From Fructilactobacillus myrtifloralis (GTDB taxonomy: Bacteria; Bacillota; Bacilli; Lactobacillales; Lactobacillaceae): 64,000 nt of DNA. This document shows positions 56,339-63,033 of the stretch, piece by piece. The notes beneath the pieces were generated by a model. That model worked only from the letters and a program-made list of their open reading frames with translations. It did no database searches and was not told where the DNA came from. Positions within the stretch are counted from its first letter, which is position 1. Every line of letters starts with the position of its first letter. A program made the translations under genes and the position numbers. The stretch is from NCBI RefSeq assembly GCF_024029335.1, contig NZ_CP097116.1:62001-126000 (forward strand), written 5' to 3'.

Positions 56339-57118
56339 ATGAAAAAGTACCGTGGCTATCTAATTGATTTAGATGGAACCATTTATCAGGGAAAAAAACG
56401 GTTTCCAGCCGCCCAACGTTTCATTCAGCGCTTACAGGCTAACCACATTCCCTTTTTGTTTGTCACCAATAACACAACGAAGGAACCTGCAGATGTAGTT
56501 GCCAACTTAGCTGATAACCATGACATTTACGTTCAAGAGCAGAATGTCTATACGGCTGGGATGGCAACCGCTGCCTATTTAGCCCAGGATGCCAACCGGC
56601 AGCACCGCGAGAAAACCGCGTTGGTAATCGGTGAAAATGGCTTAAAATCCGTCATTAGCCAGGCTGGTTTTGATTTATTTCAAGCTGATCCGGCTTACGT
56701 GGTGGCCGCACTTGATTACGATGTAACGTACGAAAAACTCGCGCAGGCCACCCTTGCAATTCAGCAGGGAGCGCAGTTTATTGGGACGAATGCGGATGCA
56801 TTAATTCCCACTGAACGGGGGATGCTTCCGGGCGCTGGTTCGATTATCGACTTGCTGCGCTATGCCACTCACGTAGAACCAGTTTTAATTGGGAAACCCA
56901 ATGACCTAATTATTAAGAATGCGATCGAGTTATTGCATCTCCCAGCCGATCAGGTAGTGATGGTGGGGGATAACTACCAAACGGACATTAAGGCCGGGAT
57001 GAAGGCCGGGATTGATACGTTACTGGTGTACACGGGAGTTTCCACACCAACAGAAGTTAAGCAGGAGCCGGTTGCCCCGACCCATGAAATCGAGAGTTTA
57101 GATGACTGGGAAGTTTGA
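56339..57118 (+). CDS. yutF: HAD-family phosphatase, NagD/YutF type (TIGR01457)
   Basis: 259 aa. HAD motif I DLDGTIY (LIDLDGT), motif II VTNN, and motif IV VGDNYQTDI. Family members hydrolyse small phosphate esters. 3 bases after yutD. Confidence 0.9.
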   Translation: MKKYRGYLIDLDGTIYQGKKRFPAAQRFIQRLQANHIPFLFVTNNTTKEPADVVANLADNHDIYVQEQNVYTAGMATAAYLAQDANRQHREKTALVIGENGLKSVISQAGFDLFQADPAYVVAALDYDVTYEKLAQATLAIQQGAQFIGTNADALIPTERGMLPGAGSIIDLLRYATHVEPVLIGKPNDLIIKNAIELLHLPADQVVMVGDNYQTDIKAGMKAGIDTLLVYTGVSTPTEVKQEPVAPTHEIESLDDWEV

Positions 57119-57746
57119 GGTCCGGCTAGTCCTTAGCTACGGGCTGTTGTTACTATGGTTGATTAGTGGGGCAGTGTTAGTGGGGATTAACTCTGGCTGG
57201 TTGTATCGAATTTGTGTTGTGGCGCTCCACTTGCCACAGCACTACCACGTGGCGTTGCCGCTGTTACAGCACAATTTTCACCAGATGATTCAGTACCTCC
57301 AGTTTCCGTGGCAGTCCACACTCCAATTAGCCGGCTATCGATTGTCACCAACTGCCCGCACGCACTTTCAAGATGTGAAACGGTTAGTGCTAATCGTGGA
57401 AATGGTGTTCTTAGCAACCAGTGGGTGGGTGCTCTGGGCCACGCTCTACCAACGGTTATTTCGACAAATCTGGCGCTTGGAGTCGCTCATTACGAAAACC
57501 TTAATCATCATTGGGATCCTAGTGGTTCTCCTTATCATTGATTTTCAAGACTGGTTTATCTACTTTCACCGGTTGGTGTTTCGTAATCAGGATTGGATTT
57601 TCAATCCACGCGTTGATCCAATTATCAATGTCTTGCCCGAGCAATACTTTGCCGCCGCCTGTGGCTTAATGCTGGGAACGCTCGTCCTCGCACTCCTGGG
57701 ATTGTTGTTAATCGGACATTATCAACTAAAAAAAGCACGTCCGTAA
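57102..57746 (+). CDS. TIGR01906/DUF1461 family membrane protein
   Basis: 214 aa, four or five membrane helices with a soluble loop containing HFQDVKRLV. Overlaps yutF by 17 bases; yutD-yutF-DUF1461 is a conserved run in lactobacilli. Function unknown. Confidence 0.82.
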   Translation: MTGKFEVRLVLSYGLLLLWLISGAVLVGINSGWLYRICVVALHLPQHYHVALPLLQHNFHQMIQYLQFPWQSTLQLAGYRLSPTARTHFQDVKRLVLIVEMVFLATSGWVLWATLYQRLFRQIWRLESLITKTLIIIGILVVLLIIDFQDWFIYFHRLVFRNQDWIFNPRVDPIINVLPEQYFAAACGLMLGTLVLALLGLLLIGHYQLKKARP

Positions 57747-57762
57747 GGGACGTGCTTTTTTA
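57729..57762. terminator. Bidirectional terminator
   Basis: AAAAAAAGCACGTCC / GGGACGTGCTTTTTT between convergent DUF1461 and dedA genes. Confidence 0.88.
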
Positions 57763-57771
57763 TTTTTGACG

Positions 57772-58416
57772 TTATTTTTTGGCGGAAAAACGTTCCTTTA
57801 ACAAACCGAGCACGGCTGGGATTAAGGAAATTCCGATGATGGAGAGGACCACCACCGAAAAGTGTTCCTGAACAAAGGGAATGTTACCGAAGAAGTAGCC
57901 ACCTCCACAGCAGAGGATTACCCAGGCAAAGCAGGCCGCTAAGTTGTACTTAATGAACTTGCGGTAGCTGTAGTCACTACTAGCAGCGACGAAGGGGGCA
58001 AAGGTTCTGACAATTGGGATGAAGCGGGCGATAAAGATCGCTACGGCACCATACTTGTCGAAGAAGGACCGGGCTTTGGCGAGGTCTTTTTCCTTAATGA
58101 ATCTACCGAAAAAGCGGTTTTTGGTGATGTTCATTCCCACCTTACGCCCAATCATGAAGTTGAGCGAATCCCCTAAAATGGAAGCAATCAGGAAGAGAAT
58201 TACAAAGATCCAGATGTTGAGGCCATATTGGGGGTTAGCGGAAAGGGCCGCTGCGGCAAAGAGGAGGGAATCACCAGGAAGAAAGGGGAGAATGACAGCT
58301 CCCGTTTCAACGAAGATAATCAGGAACAGGATTAAATAGGTCCAGTCCCCGAAGACATTCACGAGATAAATCAAATGTTTGTCGATGTGTAAAATGAAAT
58401 CAATAAGAAAATGCAT
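57772..58416 (-). CDS. DedA family membrane protein
   Basis: 214 aa. SNARE-associated/DedA core with LPFLPGDSLLFAAA, ARFIPIVRTFAPFVA and a conserved arginine pair. DedA proteins act in lipid-carrier recycling and membrane homeostasis. GGAG upstream of ATG; extended -10 (TGCTAAAAT, minus strand) at 58450-58458. Confidence 0.9.
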   Translation of the reverse strand: MHFLIDFILHIDKHLIYLVNVFGDWTYLILFLIIFVETGAVILPFLPGDSLLFAAAALSANPQYGLNIWIFVILFLIASILGDSLNFMIGRKVGMNITKNRFFGRFIKEKDLAKARSFFDKYGAVAIFIARFIPIVRTFAPFVAASSDYSYRKFIKYNLAACFAWVILCCGGGYFFGNIPFVQEHFSVVVLSIIGISLIPAVLGLLKERFSAKK

Positions 58417-58449
58417 GATAAACTCCGTTCTTAAAATTTAACTACTTTA

Positions 58450-58458
58450 ATTTTAGCA
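58450..58458 (-). promoter_or_regulatory. Extended -10 promoter for dedA
   Basis: Minus-strand TGCTAAAAT, about 40 bases before the start codon. Confidence 0.5.
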
Positions 58459-58510
58459 AATAAAAATCCGAAAAGCGTCGAATTAAGGATATTTTAATAT
58501 AAAAAAAGTG

Positions 58511-58539
58511 TTGACGGGGTGGAGCTTTCTTGGTAACAT
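58511..58539 (+). promoter_or_regulatory. Upstream promoter (P1) of the tRNA cluster
   Basis: TTGACG 58511-58516, 17-base spacer, TAACAT 58534-58539. The -10 lies in the palindrome AACATAACTTATGTT (58535-58549). Confidence 0.55.
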
Positions 58540-58590
58540 AACTTATGTTGTTAAGCGCCACTGATTTTGAGTTTCCAAACAAAGAAGTGG

Positions 58591-58620
58591 TTGACAGCCT
58601 AACTCATTTGATGGTATACT
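58591..58620 (+). promoter_or_regulatory. Proximal promoter (P2) of the tRNA cluster
   Basis: TTGACA 58591-58596, 18-base spacer, TATACT 58615-58620; 35 bases before tRNA-Asn. Confidence 0.75.
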
Positions 58621-58654
58621 GTTGAAGTTGCCTTGAGAGTTCAAACTTAATTAT

Positions 58655-58727
58655 TCCGACATAGCTCAGTTGGTAGAGCACCTGACTGTTAATCAGGTTG
58701 TCGACGGTTCGAGCCCGCCTGTCGGAG
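58655..58727 (+). tRNA. tRNA-Asn (GTT)
   Basis: Full cloverleaf; acceptor TCCGACA/TGTCGGA, anticodon loop CTGTTAA. One oddity: T-stem GACGG/CCGCC has an A50-C64 mismatch. Confidence 0.93.
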
Positions 58728-58733
58728 TATTAT

Positions 58734-58824
58734 GGAGAGTTGTCCGAGAGGCCGAAGGAGCATCATTGGAAATGATGTAAACGGGTAAAAGCCTGTTTCG
58801 AGGGTTCGAATCCCTCACTCTCCG
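58734..58824 (+). tRNA. tRNA-Ser (GGA)
   Basis: Class II with long variable arm (AAACGGG/CCTGTTT); acceptor GGAGAGT/ACTCTCC, loop TTGGAAA. All stems paired. Confidence 0.95.
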
Positions 58825-58835
58825 TAAACGGTAAT

Positions 58836-58907
58836 GACCCGCTGGTCAAGTGGTTAAGACACTGCCCTTTCACGGCAGTAACATGGGTTCGAATCCCGTG
58901 CGGGTCA
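58836..58907 (+). tRNA. tRNA-Glu (TTC)
   Basis: Acceptor GACCCGC/GCGGGTC; anticodon stem CTGCC/GGCAG with loop CTTTCAC. Confidence 0.95.
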
Positions 58908-58915
58908 CTCATTTT

Positions 58916-58988
58916 GGAAGATTAGCTCAGCTGGGAGAGCATCTGCCTTACAAGCAGGAGGTCACAGGTTCGATCCCTGTATCTTCCA
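58916..58988 (+). tRNA. tRNA-Val (TAC)
   Basis: Acceptor GGAAGAT/ATCTTCC; loop CTTACAA. Likely the ligand class sensed by the valS T-box. Confidence 0.95.
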
Positions 58989-58993
58989 TTTTT

Positions 58994-59069
58994 GGTTCGT
59001 TGGTCCAGTCCGGTTTAAGACGCCTGCCTGTCACGCAGGAGATCACGAGTTCGAGTCTCGTACGAACCG
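58994..59069 (+). tRNA. tRNA-Asp (GTC)
   Basis: Acceptor GGTTCGT/ACGAACC; anticodon stem CCTGC/GCAGG with loop CTGTCAC. Confidence 0.95.
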
Positions 59070-59124
59070 TAGTTGCAGTGATGCAACGTTAATTGAATAG
59101 CATTATCAATGTCATAAATGGTTT

Positions 59125-59197
59125 GGCTCGGTAGCTCAGTTGGTAGAGCAACGGATTGAAGCTCCGTGTGTCGGCAGTTCGATTCTGTCCCGCGCCA
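59125..59197 (+). tRNA. tRNA-Phe (GAA), atypical
   Basis: Anticodon stem ACGGA/TCCGT is paired, but the loop is TTGAAGC, where the usual bacterial form is CTGAAAA (G37 and C38 replace A37 and A38; T32 replaces C32). Acceptor GGCTCGG/CCGCGCC has a U4-C69 mismatch. D and T arms are complete. Confidence 0.88.
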
Positions 59198-59202
59198 TTT
59201 AT

Positions 59203-59288
59203 GGAGGGGTAGCGAAGTCTGGCTAAACGCGGCGGACTGTAAATCCGCTCCTTCGGGTTCGGTGGTTCGAATCCACTCCCCTCCACCA
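59203..59288 (+). tRNA. tRNA-Tyr (GTA)
   Basis: Class II; acceptor GGAGGGG/CCCCTCC, loop CTGTAAA, encoded CCA at 59286-59288. Confidence 0.95.
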
Positions 59289-59289
59289 T

Positions 59290-59360
59290 AGGGATATAGT
59301 ACAACGGTAGTATGTCGGTCTCCAAAACCGCTGATGCGGGTTCGATTCCTGCTATCCCTG
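59290..59360 (+). tRNA. tRNA-Trp (CCA)
   Basis: Acceptor AGGGATA/TATCCCT; loop CTCCAAA. U27-C43 at the top of the anticodon stem is unpaired. Confidence 0.93.
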
Positions 59361-59373
59361 TTTATGATGTTAT

Positions 59374-59447
59374 GGCGGTAGTGGTGAAGTGGTTAACACA
59401 TCGGTTTGTGGTACCGACACGCGTGGGTTCGATTCCCACCTACCGCC
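59374..59447 (+). tRNA. tRNA-His (GTG)
   Basis: Encoded G-1 (59374) opposite C73; acceptor GCGGTAG/CTACCGC; loop TTGTGGT. Confidence 0.94.
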
Positions 59448-59479
59448 CTTTTGATTGTCTTGCATCTGCAAGAAGAGGG

Positions 59480-59500
59480 CATTTAAACGTAAATGTTTTT
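59480..59500 (+). terminator. Small U-tailed hairpin between tRNA-His and tRNA-Cys
   Basis: CATTTA/TAAATG, 4-base loop, then TTTTT. A weak AT-rich stem; could trim expression of the last two tRNAs or be a processing site. Confidence 0.35.
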
Positions 59501-59502
59501 CT

Positions 59503-59573
<71 letters not shown>

Positions 59574-59592
59574 TTGGCTCAATCAATCTTTT

Positions 59593-59677
59593 GCCGAGAT
59601 GGCGGAATTGGCAGACGCGCTGGACTCAAAATCCAGTGATCATTGCGATCGTGCGGGTTCGACCCCCGCTCTCGGCA
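59593..59677 (+). tRNA. tRNA-Leu (CAA)
   Basis: Class II with long variable arm; acceptor GCCGAGA/TCTCGGC; loop CTCAAAA. Last tRNA of the cluster. Confidence 0.95.
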
Positions 59678-59695
59678 TACTTAGCATCATGCAAG

Positions 59696-59729
59696 AAAAA
59701 AGACGTTAGTTCATTCTAACGTCTTTTTT
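59696..59729 (+). terminator. Terminator of the tRNA cluster
   Basis: AAAAAAGACGTTAG / CTAACGTCTTTTTT, 6-base loop. Confidence 0.9.
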
Positions 59730-59783
59730 GTATGATTATTTATTTCGTGATGGACGATAATTCTTAACTTCCAAACGGGAGCA

Positions 59784-60533
59784 CTAAAGGTTTAGTAACT
59801 GTTTTTTCTTTGCTTCAAATTCCGCTTTGGTAATGATGCCATCGTCTAAGAGTGATTTGTACTTTCTGATTTCATCAGCACTAGAGCTGTGTTGCTCTCC
59901 TGAAAAGAAAGCGGTGAGTGTACTTGTTAGCATTCCCACAAAGCCGACTCCTACTAACATTAAGATGATTGCGATAATTTTTCCAATTTTAGTGTGGGGA
60001 CTAATATCTCCATATCCAACAGTTGTTGATGTTGTAATTGACCACCATAAGGCGTTGTCGAATGAAATTTTTTCAGAGAAGGAATAGATAACAGCCGAAA
60101 TCACTAGAATAATTAAACAAACCCCTAGCAGATAAATAAACCCATTGGTTTTTAGAAATTTGGTTAATCTGGTTTTTAATTTGCCAAATACACCAATAAA
60201 TTTAAATAGTCTAATAAATTTTGTTAATTTAGCGGCTTTGAAGAGCTTGAATGTAGAAAACAGATTGGCTGGAATGATTGCTAACAAATCAAATAAATGA
60301 GTTTTGAAAAAGGTCCATTTATTTTTGGAAATTAATAAACCACTAACGTAGTCAAAAATAAATGCAATCCAAATGATAAAGTCAATCGCTTGGTATGGTT
60401 CGTTTACTAAACTAATTACATCAGCGAAATTTAATAACGTTAACACTAACGAAATAATGGCTAAGCTAATGATGGTAGCATTATAAATAATTTTTATTTT
60501 TTCCCAGGGCCAACTTTTCATTTTATTCCTCAA
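59784..60533 (-). CDS. Voltage-gated-type potassium channel with SHOCT tail
   Basis: 249 aa. Four membrane helices resembling a voltage-sensor module, with basic residues in the S4-like stretch (KAAKLTKFIRLFKFIG), then a pore loop with selectivity filter TVGYGD at residues 171-176 and a last pore helix. The C-terminal 30 residues (LDDGIITKAEFEAKKKQLL) form a SHOCT motif. Codon use is AT-richer than the neighbouring housekeeping genes, which suggests acquisition. Stands alone on the minus strand. Confidence 0.88.
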   Translation of the reverse strand: MRNKMKSWPWEKIKIIYNATIISLAIISLVLTLLNFADVISLVNEPYQAIDFIIWIAFIFDYVSGLLISKNKWTFFKTHLFDLLAIIPANLFSTFKLFKAAKLTKFIRLFKFIGVFGKLKTRLTKFLKTNGFIYLLGVCLIILVISAVIYSFSEKISFDNALWWSITTSTTVGYGDISPHTKIGKIIAIILMLVGVGFVGMLTSTLTAFFSGEQHSSSADEIRKYKSLLDDGIITKAEFEAKKKQLLNL

Positions 60534-60616
60534 ATTTATGTGAAATCATCAAATTTTTACTGATACCATTATAACAATTAGAAGGATCTTCATTTATTTT
60601 TTTGAAATGATGGTCT

Positions 60617-60660
60617 AAAAAAATCCTCTAAGTAGCTATCTAGTTACTTAGAGGATTTTT
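60617..60660. terminator. Terminator hairpin
   Basis: AAAAAATCCTCTAAGTA / TACTTAGAGGATTTTT, with T tracts on both strands; placed after the crcB operon (minus strand). Confidence 0.85.
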
Positions 60661-60724
60661 GCTTAATGTAAATAAAATTAAGAACGAGCTTGCCACCAAG
60701 CATGTGGTCCTTAGCTATCTGTAG

Positions 60725-61060
60725 TTAAATCAGCAAGTAGCCCAGGTAGCAAGCTAACAGGCCTCCGCCATAACTTACTAATAAATAGCCCAAACAACGC
60801 CCGTACTGCCGTTGAAAGTAAAGGTCGGCTAATTCACCGTTAAAAGTGGAGTAGGTCGTAAACCCGCCGATAAAGCCCAGAAACAGGGTTGCGAATAGGG
60901 AAGTGGGGTTAACACCCAATAACATTCCACCAATGAGACAACCAATGAGATTAACGCTTAGAGTAGAAAATTGACCTAACCGGTGAGCTTTTAGATGGTT
61001 AGTGATTGTCGAACGACTAAGGGCACCGAGGCCACTACCAAAGATGAGCGTGAAAAACAT
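60725..61060 (-). CDS. crcB: Fluoride efflux channel subunit CrcB (second copy)
   Basis: 111 aa, four membrane helices. GFIGGFTTYSTF is the Fluc signature. Paired with the next crcB gene, as in heterodimeric Gram-positive Fluc channels. Directly abuts it. Confidence 0.92.
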   Translation of the reverse strand: MFFTLIFGSGLGALSRSTITNHLKAHRLGQFSTLSVNLIGCLIGGMLLGVNPTSLFATLFLGFIGGFTTYSTFNGELADLYFQRQYGRCLGYLLVSYGGGLLACYLGYLLI

Positions 61061-61441
61061 TTAAATTCCCTCCTGTTCGCGTAATCGATTTGACCACTGG
61101 TCACCTAGGATGGCTAACAAGAAACCCCCAACGATGGTGATTGCCAGATAAATCAGTAATGACTGAAACTGGTGGTTCATGATGAGATGACTGCTATCCA
61201 ACATGATTCCAGAAAAGGTGGTAAAGGAACCAATGACGCCCACGCCAATTCCCTTGCGCAGGTTGGGCTGACAATTCCATTTAATGGCCCAGTAATTATT
61301 CCAAACTGGAAGCACGAAGGCGCCGACTAAGTTAATTATCAGGGTTACGTAGGGAAAACTAAGGGTGGGTAATGAATCGGTTAATCCAATGCGTAGGCCA
61401 CCGCCAATGATCCCTCCAATGAAAACCAGTAAACTTTCCAT
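61061..61441 (-). CDS. crcB: Fluoride efflux channel subunit CrcB (first copy)
   Basis: 126 aa, four membrane helices; GVIGSFTTFSG signature. AAGGAG lies before ATG 61441. No fluoride riboswitch recognised upstream. Confidence 0.92.
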   Translation of the reverse strand: MESLLVFIGGIIGGGLRIGLTDSLPTLSFPYVTLIINLVGAFVLPVWNNYWAIKWNCQPNLRKGIGVGVIGSFTTFSGIMLDSSHLIMNHQFQSLLIYLAITIVGGFLLAILGDQWSNRLREQEGI

Positions 61442-61460
61442 TACAAATTCTCCTTTTCTG

Positions 61461-61610
61461 TCACTTTTTAGAGGTGTGCTTATCAGTGGTATGGGTAAGG
61501 GACCAATACGTTAATCCGGTGAGGGCGACGGCTTGCAAACAAAGCCCTAACCCACCAACCACCAATGATTCAACTAAGAGCGGCGTGTTTTTAGACGTTG
61601 GATTTTTCAT
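61461..61610 (-). CDS. 49-aa membrane protein heading the crcB operon
   Basis: 49 aa: Lys/Thr-rich start, one hydrophobic helix (about residues 16-36), polar His/Thr/Lys tail. AGGAGG lies 6 bases before ATG 61610. Ends 19 bases before crcB on the same strand. Not recognised. Confidence 0.62.
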   Translation of the reverse strand: MKNPTSKNTPLLVESLVVGGLGLCLQAVALTGLTYWSLTHTTDKHTSKK

Positions 61611-61620
61611 AGGAACCTCC

Positions 61621-62043
61621 TGTTAGAATTAATCAATTTAATCTTAAACACTTATGGATTATTACGAAGTAAAACATTGATTAGCAACTAGTGGTATTAT
61701 TACATAAGTCATTAGTTAACTAAATGATTTTGCACAATTTGCATTAACATTAAGCAAGTAATAACTGTTTCAAAAAATTACTGGTGTAAAAGCTAGTGGC
61801 AGAACAAAAAGTTTGGGTTGCTATTTTTTATTATTATAATATAATATAAGAGATAATGTGAGTGTGGTTATTTAAATGGTGAGTGTGTTTAATTGTGAAA
61901 GGGGACAAATCTAGGGGAATCGGAAATTAATCTGCATCGGAGTAGATGTAATTGAATTTTATAATTTAACTAGAGGGTGACAAAATGACGGATCAAAGTG
62001 ATGATTTCCCCTAGTATGGTGGAACTGTCATGATTTTTTGCAT
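61621..62043. other. AT-rich intergenic region with repeats
   Basis: About 420 bases without a credible gene. It holds the palindrome TTAGTTAACTAA (61712-61723), tandem TATAAT elements (61835-61845), GTGAGTGTG direct repeats (61858 and 61879), a long-range inverted repeat (61911-61921 with 62003-62014), and a 10-codon ORF with a GAGGG site at 61985-62014. Confidence 0.7.
61858..61887 (+). repeat. Direct repeat GTGAGTGTG, 21-base period
   Basis: Two identical 9-base copies at 61858-61866 and 61879-61887, 12 bases apart, so on the same helix face. Confidence 0.55.
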
Positions 62044-62075
62044 AAAAAAAGGAGCAATGCTAAGCATTACTCCTT
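62044..62075 (-). terminator. Terminator after tRNA-Leu (CAG)
   Basis: Minus-strand AAGGAGTAATGC / GCATTGCTCCTT stem ending in seven T, just 3' of the tRNA. Confidence 0.85.
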
Positions 62076-62081
62076 CATGAG

Positions 62082-62166
62082 TGCCCTGGGCGAGATTCGA
62101 ACTCGCACTTGATAAAATCAAACAGCGACCTGAACGCTGCGCGTCTGCCAGTTCCGCCACCAGGGC
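62082..62166 (-). tRNA. tRNA-Leu (CAG)
   Basis: Class II; acceptor GCCCTGG/CCAGGGC, anticodon stem CAGCG/CGCTG with loop TTCAGGT, variable arm TTGAT/ATCAA. All stems paired. Confidence 0.95.
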
Positions 62167-62315
62167 ATACCACTATTATACCACATGAAAAAATAAAATA
62201 AATAGAATTTTCTACTTCTTTTTTATACGAATGTGTAGTAACATAAAACCAATTGAGCACAAGTTGTTAAACGCAATGGGAGTGATGAGCCACACTATTC
62301 TAGTTTAACGGAAGC

Positions 62316-62339
62316 ATGACTGTAGCATAGTTCAGTCAT
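62316..62339 (+). promoter_or_regulatory. Inverted repeat before the MarR gene (candidate operator)
   Basis: ATGACTG / CAGTCAT arms with a 10-base spacer, 37 bases before the chosen start codon. Confidence 0.35.
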
Positions 62340-62375
62340 TGAGATAAAAATAAAATGGAAAGAAAAGGGATCAAG

Positions 62376-62873
62376 ATGAAAGCAGAAAACGAAAAACCGC
62401 GTGAAAGTAACGTTTATTTGTCTAACGAAGAATTGGATGACATCAAGAGTCAACTATGTTTTGCAATTTATAGTACCAATAAAAAGTTTAATCACTTTTA
62501 CCAAGAAGTTCTGAAAAACTTTGGGCTGACGTATCCGCAATACTTGGTAATGATTGTATTGTGGGAATATTCTCCAATCACAGTGCATCAACTGGGCCAA
62601 AGCATTGATTTGGATAGTGGAACGTTGACGCCCTTGTTGAAACGCTTGGGTAAAAAAGGTTGGATTACCAAGCACCGTTCCACGGAAGACGAACGAGTGG
62701 TAAACGTTTCCTTGACCCCATACGCAGAAGAAATGCGTGATAAGATTCGCGACCACGTTGCCGATGTCTTTAAGGTCCTAGGTTTGGATAAGGATGACGT
62801 GAACGAAGCAATGGAAGGGCTTTATAGTATTTCGAAGAAGCTCGACGAACTAGATTCCAGCCAATTAAATTAA
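62376..62873 (+). CDS. MarR-family regulator, OhrR type
   Basis: 165 aa from ATG 62376 with AAAAGGG 7 bases upstream (ATG 62355 possible). Winged HTH with the redox-sensing Cys28 in QLCFAIYS, the OhrR position, plus FGLTYPQYLVM and the wing DERVVNVSLT. OhrR senses organic hydroperoxides and usually represses an adjacent ohr; none is next to it here. An identity as another 1-Cys MarR sensor is possible. Confidence 0.82.
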   Translation: MKAENEKPRESNVYLSNEELDDIKSQLCFAIYSTNKKFNHFYQEVLKNFGLTYPQYLVMIVLWEYSPITVHQLGQSIDLDSGTLTPLLKRLGKKGWITKHRSTEDERVVNVSLTPYAEEMRDKIRDHVADVFKVLGLDKDDVNEAMEGLYSISKKLDELDSSQLN

Positions 62874-62880
62874 TTGAGAC

Positions 62881-62921
62881 AAAAAAGGGAAAGCAGTGTT
62901 AGTTACTGCTTTCCCTTTTTT
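62881..62921 (+). terminator. Terminator after the MarR gene
   Basis: AAAAAAGGGAAAGCAGT / ACTGCTTTCCCTTTTTT. Confidence 0.9.
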
Positions 62922-63033
62922 GTCAGTCCGGGCTTTTTTTGCTAGAATTGAAAGGGTTCATAACAAGGATAACCAACGAACCACGAATTCTCGTGGGGGA
63001 TTAAACGGAAAGTAAAATGGGGTAAGTAGATTG

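Noticed and set aside
58500-58655. rRNA operon end before the tRNA cluster
   Set aside because: No 5S or 23S sequence; the region holds promoters only.
61442-61860. Fluoride riboswitch upstream of crcB
   Set aside because: The conserved GGCGAUGG...CUGAU pattern was not found on the minus strand by eye.
61985-62014. 10-codon ORF with GAGGG site as a peptide gene
   Set aside because: Too short to support; recorded only as part of the intergenic region.
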